Part shown: positions 1 to 9,600 of the stretch, in pieces
Layout of the letters: each line of letters begins with the position of its first letter
Numbering within the stretch: position 1 is the stretch's first letter
Assembly (NCBI GenBank): GCA_003140315.1
Contig: PLJS01000135.1
Span: 1-35,373 of the forward strand
Origin: Hyphomicrobiales bacterium
GTDB taxonomy: Bacteria; Pseudomonadota; Alphaproteobacteria; Rhizobiales; Xanthobacteraceae
DNA: 35,373 nucleotides
Direction of reading: 5' to 3'
Translations under genes and position numbers: made by a program
The notes under the pieces: model-generated
What the model was told of the DNA's origin: nothing
Databases searched by the model: none
The model's input: only the letters and a program-made list of their open reading frames with translations

Positions 1-295
1 AAACGAAAGGCTGCCGTGGAGAAATCCGGGGATTGCCCGGGCCGGGACCGATCGGGAAGCACCGCCCTTTGAGTCCGGCCGTGTCCAGTTTCGGCGTCGT
101 AGACCTTGTCCTGCTCCGCCCATTCCCGCGTGATGGTCGTCGGATCGCCCTGGCAATGGGATTTCTCGATCTCGGCCGCGGCACTCTTGCCGTGTTGCGC
201 GTGACCTTCCTCGCGCAGCTGATCATCTGGGTCCAGGCCGCCTGCAGCGCCGCAGGCGCCTTGTCCTGGTTCGCCCATTGCGACTGGCCGGCCAT
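1..295 (-). pseudogene. Possible decayed or partial short coding region at the left edge
   Basis: On the minus strand an ATG at 295 opens a frame that begins MAGQSQWANQDKAP and stays open to the window edge. From about position 222 leftwards a different frame looks more protein-like, reading REEGHAQHGKSAAAEIEKSH and then TREWAEQDKVYD. The first frame becomes Arg/Pro-rich junk over the same bases. This suggests one short hydrophilic protein broken by a frameshift near 222-230, or chance coding potential. No Shine-Dalgarno sequence is visible and I do not recognise a family. The plus-strand frame at 33-401 looks like a shadow. Confidence 0.22.
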
Positions 296-402
296 TTTGG
301 TCTTGAAGCTGCGAGCGTTTGACAGACAAATAAACAAAACCGCTATCGTGGGAATCAGATTTTGGGAGCGGCTCCACGAAATCGAAGCTCTTCAAAAGTA
401 AA

Positions 403-430
403 CGGGTGCGATCCTTGTTGATCGCACCCG
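403..430 (-). terminator. Perfect 11-bp hairpin downstream of the small peptide gene
   Basis: CGGGTGCGATC (403-413) pairs perfectly with GATCGCACCCG (420-430) across a 6-nt loop. Read on the minus strand it is followed by a T-rich run (GTTTACTTTTG). It lies 56 bases beyond the stop of the minus-strand gene at 486-692, so it most likely ends that transcript. Confidence 0.55.
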
Positions 431-442
431 GTCATCCGCTTC

Positions 443-466
443 GCGCTTGGCCGAAAGGCCGAGCGC
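443..466 (-). terminator. Second hairpin, 10-bp stem with a tetraloop
   Basis: GCGCTTGGCC (443-452) pairs with GGCCGAGCGC (457-466) with one wobble pair around a four-base loop. It sits between the stop of the 486-692 gene and the stronger hairpin at 403-430. It has no T tract of its own, so it may be an RNA-stabilising 3' structure rather than a terminator. Confidence 0.35.
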
Positions 467-485
467 TATTTGATCAAGCCGCTTA

Positions 486-692
486 TCACCAACGGCGAAA
501 GCGACGGAAACGACGCCAGCGACGCCACTGCGCCGAGGCCTGCGTGGCCGACGTCGTCATGGCGATCGTGGTGATGCCAGCAACGCCGAGAGCATACGTG
601 CCGATGTTGCTGACGAGAGCCGTGGCCACGAGGGCAACGACCGCCACGCCACGCACCAGAGCACTGATCATCGCGCGAATTGCAGTTGTCAT
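486..692 (-). CDS. Small exported or membrane peptide precursor with Arg/Trp/Phe tail
   Basis: This 68-residue frame starts at an ATG preceded by a good Shine-Dalgarno (AAAGGGAGAG, about 7 bases upstream). After MTTAIRAMISALVRG comes a long hydrophobic stretch (about residues 14-48). The chain then reads TQASA, a plausible signal-peptidase AxA site, and ends in a 14-residue aromatic-cationic tail, QWRRWRRFRRFRRW, followed by two stops in a row. Nothing acidic occurs in the tail. It could be a precursor that releases a short cationic peptide, or a small inner-membrane protein with a positively charged C-terminus. I do not recognise a named family. It stands alone, with hairpins downstream at 403-466. 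The start could also lie at 713, but that lacks comparable support. Confidence 0.55.
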   Translation of the reverse strand: MTTAIRAMISALVRGVAVVALVATALVSNIGTYALGVAGITTIAMTTSATQASAQWRRWRRFRRFRRW

Positions 693-943
693 GAGCGCAC
701 TCTCCCTTTGCAAAGGTCGCTGAACTTACCCTTTGGTGAGCCTCGGTCAAGGGGTCGCGATTGATGCCGCAGCGCTCTAGCCTTCGGCTTGTGTGGTGCA
801 TGGGTTCGAAAGTGGCCGGGCGTCAGCTAGCAGAGCACGCCGAGACCAGACACGCTCGCGATCTTTATTGGTACGCGCCCAGGGCATATTGGTTTTGAGC
901 AGTCTAGCGAACTGCTGCGGAGCAGGTCGGCAACAGAACGCGC

Positions 944-966
944 GTGGTACCGTCTGAATGTACCAC
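944..966 (-). terminator. Hairpin just past the end of the large operon
   Basis: GTGGTAC (944-950) is exactly complementary to GTACCAC (960-966), with a 9-base loop, only 6 bases past the stop of the last operon gene at 973. There is no clear T tract, so the call rests on position and symmetry. The rest of 693-943 shows no gene; it should hold the promoter of the 486-692 gene, but no convincing boxes are seen. Confidence 0.35.
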
Positions 967-972
967 CGTCGC

Positions 973-3294
973 TCAGGACTCCTGACTGCTTTGGCGCTTG
1001 GCGCGCAGACGATCGAAGCTTACTTCTCTTGTGTCATCTTCGGTCGCCGCCGGGCGGCTGCGCGGCTGTCGCGGCTCAGCGCTTGGCGCGGCCGGCGCTC
1101 TTGAAATCGATTGGCGCGCCGGGACGACCTGATCCCGCGACGCGGCGGCGCCCGGCGACAGATAATCCCGCATCAGCGCGGTCGGCCCGCGGCGCGGCGC
1201 GCTCCGCGTCACCGGGGCGTCCGCTTCGCCAAGCGAACCCGTGCCGGCGTTCGCGTCAACGATCGAGGGTTCGGCCTTCTCAGCGCGGCGCGATGGTCCC
1301 GGCGGCGATGGTCGCGTCGGAGGATCATAGGACCTCACTTTCTGCGGGAGGTTTCGCACTTCCGCTTCCAGGTCGTGGATGGCGGAATTGTCGATGAGAT
1401 AATTCCCCTTGCGGTCCAAACGGGCGCTGCCCTGGCGGACGAAGCCGTTGACCAGAGCTCTCACATTGTCCTGCACGTCTTGCGGAAGATTCGCGATGCC
1501 ACTCGTCCCTCGCAGCGACAACGAGCTTGTGTCGCTGCGAATCGGCTGCGCCTCGCGCAGCACCGTCTTGACGGCGCGGACTTCGGCGGCGTCATATTCG
1601 CGGTCCGCCAGGTCGAGCGGCGCCCCCGCGCTCAGGCGCACGCGCGGCTTCGACTCGCGGCCGAAAATGTCGGACAGCAGCTTGAGCACCAGGATGAACG
1701 TGTCCTGCACCACGGCGATGCTGATCGCGAGGCTGGAGTCGCTCGATCCCTCGAAGAACGCATTGCGCGCGCGCGCGAAGCGGTTGAGTTTCGAGTCGTT
1801 GTCGCGGGCGAACTTGCTCGATTGCCGCAAATGTTCCTGGACAGCGTCTTCCGAAAGGCCGGCCTGACGCGCTGCCTCGACACAGGGTTCGATCGCCTTC
1901 TGGGCTTCGGTCAGCCCGTCGATCGTCTGTTCACTCTTAGCCTTGGTTGCTTGCTCGGTACGGATGTTCGCCGTGATCTTGTCGAGCGCAGCTTTCAGGT
2001 CGCCGGTCGGAGAGCACTCCTTTTCGAATCTCGCTCGCCCCGCAATGACCGCGTCGCGCGCCGTCAAGGCTTCGCGCAGTTCATTGGCCTGCGGCTCGCA
2101 CGCAAAATCGGGCGGAACGTCCGTCGTCATCTTGAGTTGACGCTCGATCTGGAGAACGAACTGGCAGGACGGCTTGAGCCGGGTGATGTTCTCCCAGGTG
2201 GGATTCTCCTTGAACCTGTCGCGGGCGAGCGAAAGATTTCGCAGCGTCGCCGCAGCGTCGTCGATGGACACGGCCGTACTGGCAGGGGTTGAAGGGGCAT
2301 TCGGATCCACGGAGTTGACCTTGGCGGAGAGCGGAACGCGGCCTTCGATCAGCTTGTCGCGCTGCGTGACCTTGTCGGCGTGGTCCTTGCGCGGCTTGGC
2401 GAGCGTGCCGTCGATCGTTTTGATGTCCTGAGCGGCTTTCGCCGCTGCGGCTTTATGCCGGAGACAGATGTCCTTGCATCCCTTCTTGCCGCTCTCGTCG
2501 CGACCGACCGCGGAGTCCGTCGCGGCCTGTTCTTCCTCGGTCACCGTCCTTTTTAAGTTATCGATCTCGGTCTGGCGGGGCGCGATCAACCCATCGATGA
2601 TAGTGATCTCGCGATCGAGCGCCACGATCTTACCGTTCAGCTCGTCGAGTTGGCGCTTCGCCTCGTCGACCTCCGTCGCCCGAGCGACAGCAGCCTCCTG
2701 CGCCTTGCGCACCTGCTCGCGGAAATTCGCACCGCCGGCCCCGGCGGACTTTATGATCGCGTCGATCTGCCCGAGAAATGCGGTCGCGCCCGTGCTCTGC
2801 ACGAGCGTCTTGCTCTGCTCTTCGTAGGCCGCCGCGACGTCTTTCTCGACCGGTGCGAAGACGACGCGCCGCATTTCCGAGGGCATCTGCCGGTTGTCGA
2901 TGCCGCTCGTCGAGAGGCCGCGGATATTGTTGTAGTAGTAGGTGAAGGAGAAGAACGCGGAGATCGAGAACACGAACGCGAACACGATCGCGATCAGGAT
3001 AACCTTGCCGACCGACGGCCCCTTCAGGCCGCGTTGCCGCGTCAGAAGCGCGGCGAGATCGGAGCCAAGCGACCAGGACGTGAGTGCGAGCAACGCGAGC
3101 ACCGCGGCGGACGCGATTACTGCTCCGACCGGGCCGATATAGTCTTCGGGACCTTTGCGCATGATGTCGACCATGCCGCTTGAGGTCGTGTAGAAGGCCC
3201 AAAGCACGACCGGCAGCAGGATGATCATCCCGATGCGTCCGATATCGAGCTTGAACGGCGCCCGCTCCTGCGCGTCACCGTGCGCGTCGCTCAT
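973..3294 (-). CDS. Inner-membrane protein with three N-terminal TM helices and long coiled coil (DUF4407-like layout)
   Basis: This 773-residue protein is last in the eight-gene minus-strand operon. Three transmembrane helices are visible at about residues 21-38, 54-75 and 97-120. A long charged helical region rich in E/K/Q/A heptad-like stretches follows (about 180-320 and 440-530), then a further hydrophobic segment around 545-565 (SLAISIAVVQDTFILVLKLL). The C-terminal 200 residues are Pro/Arg/Ser-rich and probably disordered. A short cysteine pair (GCKDIC) occurs in the coiled-coil region. The layout resembles DUF4407 membrane coiled-coil proteins, but I cannot confirm homology. The ATG has a good GGGAGG site 7 bases upstream. 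A 58-base gap separates it from the SEDS gene. It may be a scaffold or sensor linking the synthase pair to the cytoplasm; that is inference. Confidence 0.8.
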   Translation of the reverse strand: MSDAHGDAQERAPFKLDIGRIGMIILLPVVLWAFYTTSSGMVDIMRKGPEDYIGPVGAVIASAAVLALLALTSWSLGSDLAALLTRQRGLKGPSVGKVILIAIVFAFVFSISAFFSFTYYYNNIRGLSTSGIDNRQMPSEMRRVVFAPVEKDVAAAYEEQSKTLVQSTGATAFLGQIDAIIKSAGAGGANFREQVRKAQEAAVARATEVDEAKRQLDELNGKIVALDREITIIDGLIAPRQTEIDNLKRTVTEEEQAATDSAVGRDESGKKGCKDICLRHKAAAAKAAQDIKTIDGTLAKPRKDHADKVTQRDKLIEGRVPLSAKVNSVDPNAPSTPASTAVSIDDAAATLRNLSLARDRFKENPTWENITRLKPSCQFVLQIERQLKMTTDVPPDFACEPQANELREALTARDAVIAGRARFEKECSPTGDLKAALDKITANIRTEQATKAKSEQTIDGLTEAQKAIEPCVEAARQAGLSEDAVQEHLRQSSKFARDNDSKLNRFARARNAFFEGSSDSSLAISIAVVQDTFILVLKLLSDIFGRESKPRVRLSAGAPLDLADREYDAAEVRAVKTVLREAQPIRSDTSSLSLRGTSGIANLPQDVQDNVRALVNGFVRQGSARLDRKGNYLIDNSAIHDLEAEVRNLPQKVRSYDPPTRPSPPGPSRRAEKAEPSIVDANAGTGSLGEADAPVTRSAPRRGPTALMRDYLSPGAAASRDQVVPARQSISRAPAAPSAEPRQPRSRPAATEDDTREVSFDRLRAKRQSSQES

Positions 3295-3352
3295 AGGTCG
3301 CCTCCCTCAACGCCAAGAACTACACATCCTGGAGAAACGTCGCGTCGTAGCC

Positions 3353-6300
3353 TTACCCGAACAGCCTCCAGCGGCTGCGGCGCGGCACGCCGCGCGGGAC
3401 CATCATCGCTCGATCGTAGGATACGTGCCGAAGTCCCACAACTACGACCATCAAGCAGGGCAGAGCCATAAACAGATGATGGCTGACTGCGTATGACAAC
3501 AACGTCATCGGCTGACCCATGACGGGCAGCAACCCAAGAATGTTCGACCACGAGAAGATCCACTGCAACAGGAACAACAGTCCCGAGCCCGCCACCACGA
3601 CGCCGATGAAACGTCTGAGCCCCGCGTCCATGCGATTGCCACTGCGAGCGCCGCCGACGCAGACGAATGTGTAAAGGATGACGGCGAGCAACAGCATCTG
3701 GGCCGCAAAAAACAGCACGGCGGCGCCGACGCCGAAGCGCCCGATGAGATAGGCCCCCGCAAAGTCGCTCTCGACGACCGGAATGCGAATAGGCTCCACG
3801 ATATCGAGTTCGGACTGCGCAGCCGTCGGCTCCGCGAGCGGCGCGCCGCAGATCGGTCGGGCCGAGAACAGCGAGGCGAGTGTCGCCGCAGGCGCCATTA
3901 CCGCCCGCCACGCTGTGGCGATGCGGCGAGGCGTCGGATCGCTTGCGGGATCGAGTGGCGCCTTGATCCCGCAATCCGCATGGGCGATGACCCTGCGCGC
4001 ACGAATCACCTGCCATTCGAGATCGCGGTAGCAAGCCCGCGGCGTGACGACGGCGGTTTCCGGCTTGTTCGCCCGCGCCGGGTCGGTATCCAACTGGCAG
4101 TCGGGCCGCGGCGGCTTGGAAAACATCAAATCGACCCAGGCGATGATGCGTTCGGCGACCACACGGCGACCACCAGTGAGCGAGTCGGCTTCCAGCGACT
4201 GAAGCCGCTGATTGACGTCGTCCGACCACTCGTTGAGGCTGAGCATCCAGCTCGCCGCAAACTTGGAAATCGGCGCGACCATCACCACCCCGCCGACGAT
4301 GAAGAGCGGAATCACGAGCGACAGCATGACCGGACCGAACAGCCGCCGTTTCGGCTTGGGCCTAAACGCGAGCGGAACCCGGTGACGCGCAACGCGGCGG
4401 CGCCACGCGCCGAACACCACCCGCCAGCACAGCGGAAATATGAACGTCGCCAGCAACCCGCCCAGAAGCAACGCCATGATTAGCGCCGGCGACCAGTCGC
4501 TCCGAATGGCCGGTACGGCGATCAGAACGCCGAAGAAAAGGGCGAGCACGACAAACGATGTCACGCGCGCCGGCAAATTGCTCGACACGGCCGCGCGCTG
4601 CACATCAGGGTCGAGCCGCAGCAGTGCCGCAGCGGCAAGTAACACGGCCGCAAACTTGCCGGCCTCGACTGGCTGGAACGGGCCGAGGCCGGTCTGGCCT
4701 CCCATGACTAGCCATAGGCCGAACGCGCAGAGCAGCGCGATCGAAGGTAGCCAGACGATGAACCGGTAACGCGGGCGCACCGCGATGACCAGTTCCTGGA
4801 GCACCGGCCGCAACACGCGCGGGGGGACGCTCGCGACGACGAGGATCATCGGCGGAACGAGGTCGAGAAACAGGTACTTCTGGCGAACGAAATACTGCGT
4901 CCATGCGGTCGTGTTGCCGTCGATCGCCATCGCGGCAAGCGTCACGGATCCGATCGCCGCAAGCAGCATGACGGCAACCCACATGAGGCCGAGCGCGAGG
5001 CCGCTCACGCCTGCGAGCAGCACGACGGCGACGAGCCCCCAGTTGCAGAGCATGATCGTGAAAGCGGCGCGTGCGTCGAGCGGCGGGGTATGGAGATAGT
5101 TCGCCATGACGTTTGCGATCTCGGGCGCGAGCGTCAGTGACGCCGACAACAGGACCCACCGGATCGGCGTTTTGGAAGACCGGGCAGTAAGGGCTGCGCC
5201 TCGACGGCGCGCCAGCCGGTCGCGGGTGCCTAACGCAAGGCTGAACACGACCGCGACAACGAGCAACGCAACGCCGATTCGCAACCCCCGCTCCCAACTC
5301 GTGAGGCGCGTCACCGCCGAGGCGGCCGCCGCCTCTGACAGGGCGTTGCGCGGGGCAGACCATTGCCAGCACTTCACGCCTTGGTCGTCGCATCCTTCGA
5401 CCTTCCCAACGTCGAGAGGCGAAGGACATGTGTCGCGCCGATCGTCCTGCTGGCATTCGGCCGCACGGAAGACCGGTATCTTCGACCTCGGCAGGAGAAC
5501 GACGCGAACAGCCTTTTCGGGCACGCTCGCGCCTTTGCAATATATGCGTCGTCTCTCGTCGTTCTTGTTGTTCTCATCGCCTTGGCGACAGAGCACAACA
5601 TTGTACTCGGTACGCCCCATGATTATCGCATTAATTTCCCCCCAAGGACCGCCCGCGTCGATGCGCCACGTTACCTTGGAGTAGCTTTTCCGATCCGACG
5701 GCGCCCCCTCCGGGACAGGACCCAAGGCGACCGGCAGTTTATGGCGATCGGCGGCGTCGTAGGGCGCGAGCATGAACCACTCGCCGCGCTGGACGATCTT
5801 CAACTCGCGCCACTGCAGGCCTCCGATGTTGCCGATCTGCTTGCGTCCATCCTCGATGCAATCGTGAGTGCCCCCGAGGACCGCGATGTCGACCTCCGTG
5901 CCGGGCACCCATGTGCGTCCGAGGAGCGCGTAAGCCCTGCCGCGCACCGCATCCACAAGGTTCGCGACCATCCGCCTGACTCGGCTCAACCGCGACGGAG
6001 GCGCGCAGTCGGCGTTCCAGGTATGGTCGTCGGTAAATTCAAGCGCATTCGATCCGCGCGCGGAGTCGTAATGGAGCACGCGCGCCGGCGTGCCCGGACC
6101 ACCCGCGATGTCAAGATCGAAGGACGTGCCGGTGACATTGCGAAACGTCGCCGAGCCGCCGAGGACGTATAGCCGCGACGTCGCTCCGCGCGGGATCGGA
6201 ATGCGCTCGGCGAACGTCTCGAATGACGACTCAAGGAACCGGTAACCGAACAGCGACAGCCAGTCGCCCGCGCCCTTGAAGCTCAGCCATAGCTTCTTGG

Positions 6301-6691
6301 TGCGGGCGATATTGCGCGCCGTGACGGCGCCGGTCTTGGGATCGAAAGCAAGCTCGAGGTGTCCTGCCTCCGCCGACGCGGCACCGGGCTCCTGGCCGAT
6401 CTCCTTCCAACCGATCTTCACCGGCTCAATCGGCTTGCCCGGCTTCTCGGGGTCCGGCTTCAGCAGCACCGACATGCTCTGCAGGTCGCTGACGCCATTC
6501 TCGCTCATCAAGCTGAAGACCGCCGACCTCCACCATACGCCGATGCCAAATAGGACCATCGCGATCGCCGCCGACGCGGCAAACAGCGGAAGCGCACGGA
6601 TCGCGCGCTGGAGCCTGTTGCCGCCGCCGCGACCGCGCCCGCGTCCCTCGCGCGCGACCAGTGCTCTGAAGAAGTCGCCGGTGTTTGCCAT
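3353..6691 (-). CDS. Giant SEDS-family (FtsW/RodA-like) polytopic protein with extra N-terminal domain
   Basis: SEDS proteins polymerise lipid II into glycan strands together with a partner class B PBP. This 1112-residue protein has one TM helix at about 33-53, a roughly 400-residue soluble, probably periplasmic domain with paired cysteines (60-460), then a SEDS-like polytopic part from about 466. SEDS-like landmarks are FQPVEAGKFA (E676), matching the usual QPSEhaK; ESDFAGAYLIGRFG with D976 where RodA has its essential Asp in TDFIFA; and a C-terminal NILGLLPVMGQPMTLLSY, matching the FtsW/RodA NIGM..GLLP.TG.PLP..SYGG signature. An insertion of about 160 residues (815-975) precedes D976. Typical SEDS proteins are only about 370-420 residues long. 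The ATG starts 2 bases after the PBP stop, so translation is probably coupled. The family call is from motifs; the function of the extra domain is unknown. Confidence 0.78.
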   Translation of the reverse strand: MANTGDFFRALVAREGRGRGRGGGNRLQRAIRALPLFAASAAIAMVLFGIGVWWRSAVFSLMSENGVSDLQSMSVLLKPDPEKPGKPIEPVKIGWKEIGQEPGAASAEAGHLELAFDPKTGAVTARNIARTKKLWLSFKGAGDWLSLFGYRFLESSFETFAERIPIPRGATSRLYVLGGSATFRNVTGTSFDLDIAGGPGTPARVLHYDSARGSNALEFTDDHTWNADCAPPSRLSRVRRMVANLVDAVRGRAYALLGRTWVPGTEVDIAVLGGTHDCIEDGRKQIGNIGGLQWRELKIVQRGEWFMLAPYDAADRHKLPVALGPVPEGAPSDRKSYSKVTWRIDAGGPWGEINAIIMGRTEYNVVLCRQGDENNKNDERRRIYCKGASVPEKAVRVVLLPRSKIPVFRAAECQQDDRRDTCPSPLDVGKVEGCDDQGVKCWQWSAPRNALSEAAAASAVTRLTSWERGLRIGVALLVVAVVFSLALGTRDRLARRRGAALTARSSKTPIRWVLLSASLTLAPEIANVMANYLHTPPLDARAAFTIMLCNWGLVAVVLLAGVSGLALGLMWVAVMLLAAIGSVTLAAMAIDGNTTAWTQYFVRQKYLFLDLVPPMILVVASVPPRVLRPVLQELVIAVRPRYRFIVWLPSIALLCAFGLWLVMGGQTGLGPFQPVEAGKFAAVLLAAAALLRLDPDVQRAAVSSNLPARVTSFVVLALFFGVLIAVPAIRSDWSPALIMALLLGGLLATFIFPLCWRVVFGAWRRRVARHRVPLAFRPKPKRRLFGPVMLSLVIPLFIVGGVVMVAPISKFAASWMLSLNEWSDDVNQRLQSLEADSLTGGRRVVAERIIAWVDLMFSKPPRPDCQLDTDPARANKPETAVVTPRACYRDLEWQVIRARRVIAHADCGIKAPLDPASDPTPRRIATAWRAVMAPAATLASLFSARPICGAPLAEPTAAQSELDIVEPIRIPVVESDFAGAYLIGRFGVGAAVLFFAAQMLLLAVILYTFVCVGGARSGNRMDAGLRRFIGVVVAGSGLLFLLQWIFSWSNILGLLPVMGQPMTLLSYAVSHHLFMALPCLMVVVVGLRHVSYDRAMMVPRGVPRRSRWRLFG

Positions 6692-6693
6692 GA

Positions 6694-9600
6694 TCAGGGC
6701 GCGAGCGGAGTTTGAGCAAGCTTGGAGAGGAACGTGTTGATGACAGGGCCACAGACCGTTCCGCCGAAGTCATTATCCGTGCGGTGAGTGAAGAAGCACG
6801 CGAACGAAATCCGCGTTGGAATATTGGTCCCGGGCTTGCCCTCCACCCATCCGGCGATCCAGTTGGAGAAGCGTCGCCCGCTCACGACGGTCGCCGTGCC
6901 GGTCTTCAGATGCAGGCGCCCCTCGGCAACGAGATCGGAAACCGCGGACAAGGTCTTCAGTCCCTTCGCGACCGCCCGGAACCCTGCGCGCAACGACTCG
7001 AACAGCGGTTCGGGATTGCGGGCATCCGAGGGTAATAGATCGCTGCACTCTTCATCGTCGGCCTTATCGGCACCGGTCGGGCAGCCGCGATCGTCGCGGT
7101 TAAGCGGAACGATGGTCGGGCGCACGATTTTTCTGGTCGCAAGCGACGCGTAGACGGTCGCGATCGCAAGCGGGGTCGCGGTTACGTCGTCTCCGTAGCC
7201 CGATCGCACGATCGCGCCCGCGTTTCGCTGCGCCTCACCCGGCTGTGCGGCGCGCATGTTGACCGGATCGGCGTCGAGTTTCAGGCTCGGCGCCTTACCA
7301 CGGGTGAGGTCGAACGTGCGCTTGATCTCGGCGGGCAGCGGCGGCGTTCCCGGCTGGCGCGGCCTCACGCCTACGCCGTAGGTCAAGCGATGCGCCATCC
7401 TGAGGGCTGGTGGTTCGCCGTCGATCGGCGGAAGACTGAACAGCCGCTGCCCAAGGCCACCATAGAACAGGTTCGACGACACCATGATAGCCTCGCACAT
7501 GCCGAACTGTTCGCCGCCGCTCGACGTCCCTGCCGGGCAGCCGGTCGCCGACGCCGGTCTGGCCTGCCAGTACTTGATGCCCGGATTTTTCCGGTAGCCG
7601 ACATTGCGTCCACAATATTGCGGGTGATCCGCGTTCGGCGCCGGCGCCGCGTTGGCATTGATCGCGGGGACGCGCTTGTCGATCTGGCAGGCGCCGATGC
7701 GCGGCCGCTTCGATCCCTTGGGCGTGGCCGTGGGAGCCGGCGGCGCGTAGCCGAGGCGCAGGAAGTCGACTTGCTCGGCGACCGTCAAGCTGCTCAAGAG
7801 CAGGCGCCGGAGCGGGTTGGCGAAGTCGGCAGCGGTGCTTGGCGATGTCGCAGCCGAGATCGCCGTCATGGCGGTCACGGCCTTGAACGTCGAGCCAGGC
7901 ACGTTGTCGCCGGTGACCGCGCGCCAGCCGAGTCCCGCGTGGCCGAACTCACCCTCCTCGATCGCCGCAAGGTCCCACATGTGCAGCCGGCGCGGCGGCG
8001 TCGGCAGGCTCGCCAGCGCGAGAACGTCGCCCGGATTCTTGTCGGCATCGAGCACCACAAGCGTAGCGGTGTGCTGATCTTCGAGCTTGCGGCATGAGAT
8101 GGCGGGCGCGGTCTCCTTGTTCGAGCGCTTTGAACGGCAGCCTTGTGCGATGCTGAGCGTGTCCAAGGCCGCCTGCTGGATACGCGGGTCGAAGGTAAGG
8201 CGGAAGACCTCGGGCGTAGCCTTCGCCTTGGCGGCCGGACCCGCGAGCCGCGCGGGCGCCGTACTGGACGGCCGCGACGCGAGTGTCGCGGTAAGCGAGC
8301 CCCAGTCCTGGGGACCAAGCCCGACGATCGGCGCGAAGCCGCGCTGAAACGCCTGCGGCAAGATGAGACCGTTCTCGGGATTGATCAGGTCATGCTCCGG
8401 ATCAATCGGATCGCCGTCATTTTTTGGCCCTTTGCCGAGCCAAATGCGATGTTTCGCCCCCTCGTTGACCGCAACGGCTCCGTCGATGCGGCGCCAATCG
8501 AACTGACATTCGGCAACCGGGCTTTTCGCCTTGAGCCAGTTGGGGTTACAGACCACGCGGAGATGACGCGTGAGCCGCAGCACGGCGCCGCGCCTGTCTT
8601 CGCCCTCGCGCAGGTACTTTGGCAGATAGGTGTTAGGCTCGGCTTCCAGCACTACATTGAACTTGCGCGCCGCGCGCGAGCGAGGATCGGGCGTGCCGCG
8701 AGCGGATTGCGTGATGTCGATCTGATAGGCGAACCGCACCTGATCGTCGGTGGCGGGCTCCGTGCTGCAATCAGGGACCTCCTCGCCGTCTTCCGCGTCC
8801 TCGCCGGCATTCGGGTCATCTGGGTCGGCGACATCGTCCTCGTGACAGACGAGCCAGATCTTGACGAAGGCACCGCCCAATCGCCTCCAGTTGTCGATAT
8901 CCGGCTTATTGGTGTCGACGTTGAGGATATCGTTGCCGATTTTGATCGACCGCAGTCGTCCAACAACATTGATCGTGACAACGCCCGACGCCGGCAGCGT
9001 CATGTCTTTCGACGTCAGTTGATATCGCGAAACGAACTGCGCATTGGCGGCGGGATCAGGCGACACCCGCGCCCAGTCGCCCGCATAGAGGGTCGGGTCT
9101 TGGGTATCGATGATGAAATCATATTGTTCCGCAGGAGGCTCGGCGCCCTGCATCCAGGCTGCCGCGACTTCGCCGCCTTCGACGACGCGCGCGAGATCCC
9201 ATTCGTTCGGCTTGCAGCCGTAAGGAACGTAGACCTCGACCTTCAGCTTTTGCTCGCCAGGGCGCTCCGAGCCTCTGCAATCATCATTCTGGCTGCGATT
9301 GTCGCGCACCGCCAGAAAGTCATACGAGGAGTTCCAGGCTTCAATCTCGGCGCGCACTTCGGCGCCTTGCGGCGACGTACACAGCAAGGTGAGCGCGCGC
9401 GTCCTCGCTGGATCGGCCGTCTCCGCCGGCTTTAGCATCGTCTGTTCGCACGAGGGGGGCGTGATCAAGAGCCGCCCGCTCGCTTCGTCCCGGCGCAGCC
9501 CGGTCAGGCCATGCGTCTTGGCAAGTTCGAACATGCGGCCGATCACGCGCGTCTCGCGTTCGACATTGACCGCGCTCGTCCATGTCAGATTGTCCGCAAG

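Noticed and set aside
1111-2292. 393-aa plus-strand open frame
   Set aside because: Antisense to the coiled-coil membrane protein gene; Arg/Leu/Ala-biased composition and no start signal, typical of GC-rich shadow frames.
8143-9435. 430-aa plus-strand open frame
   Set aside because: Lies wholly antisense to the PBP gene, whose catalytic motifs prove the minus frame.
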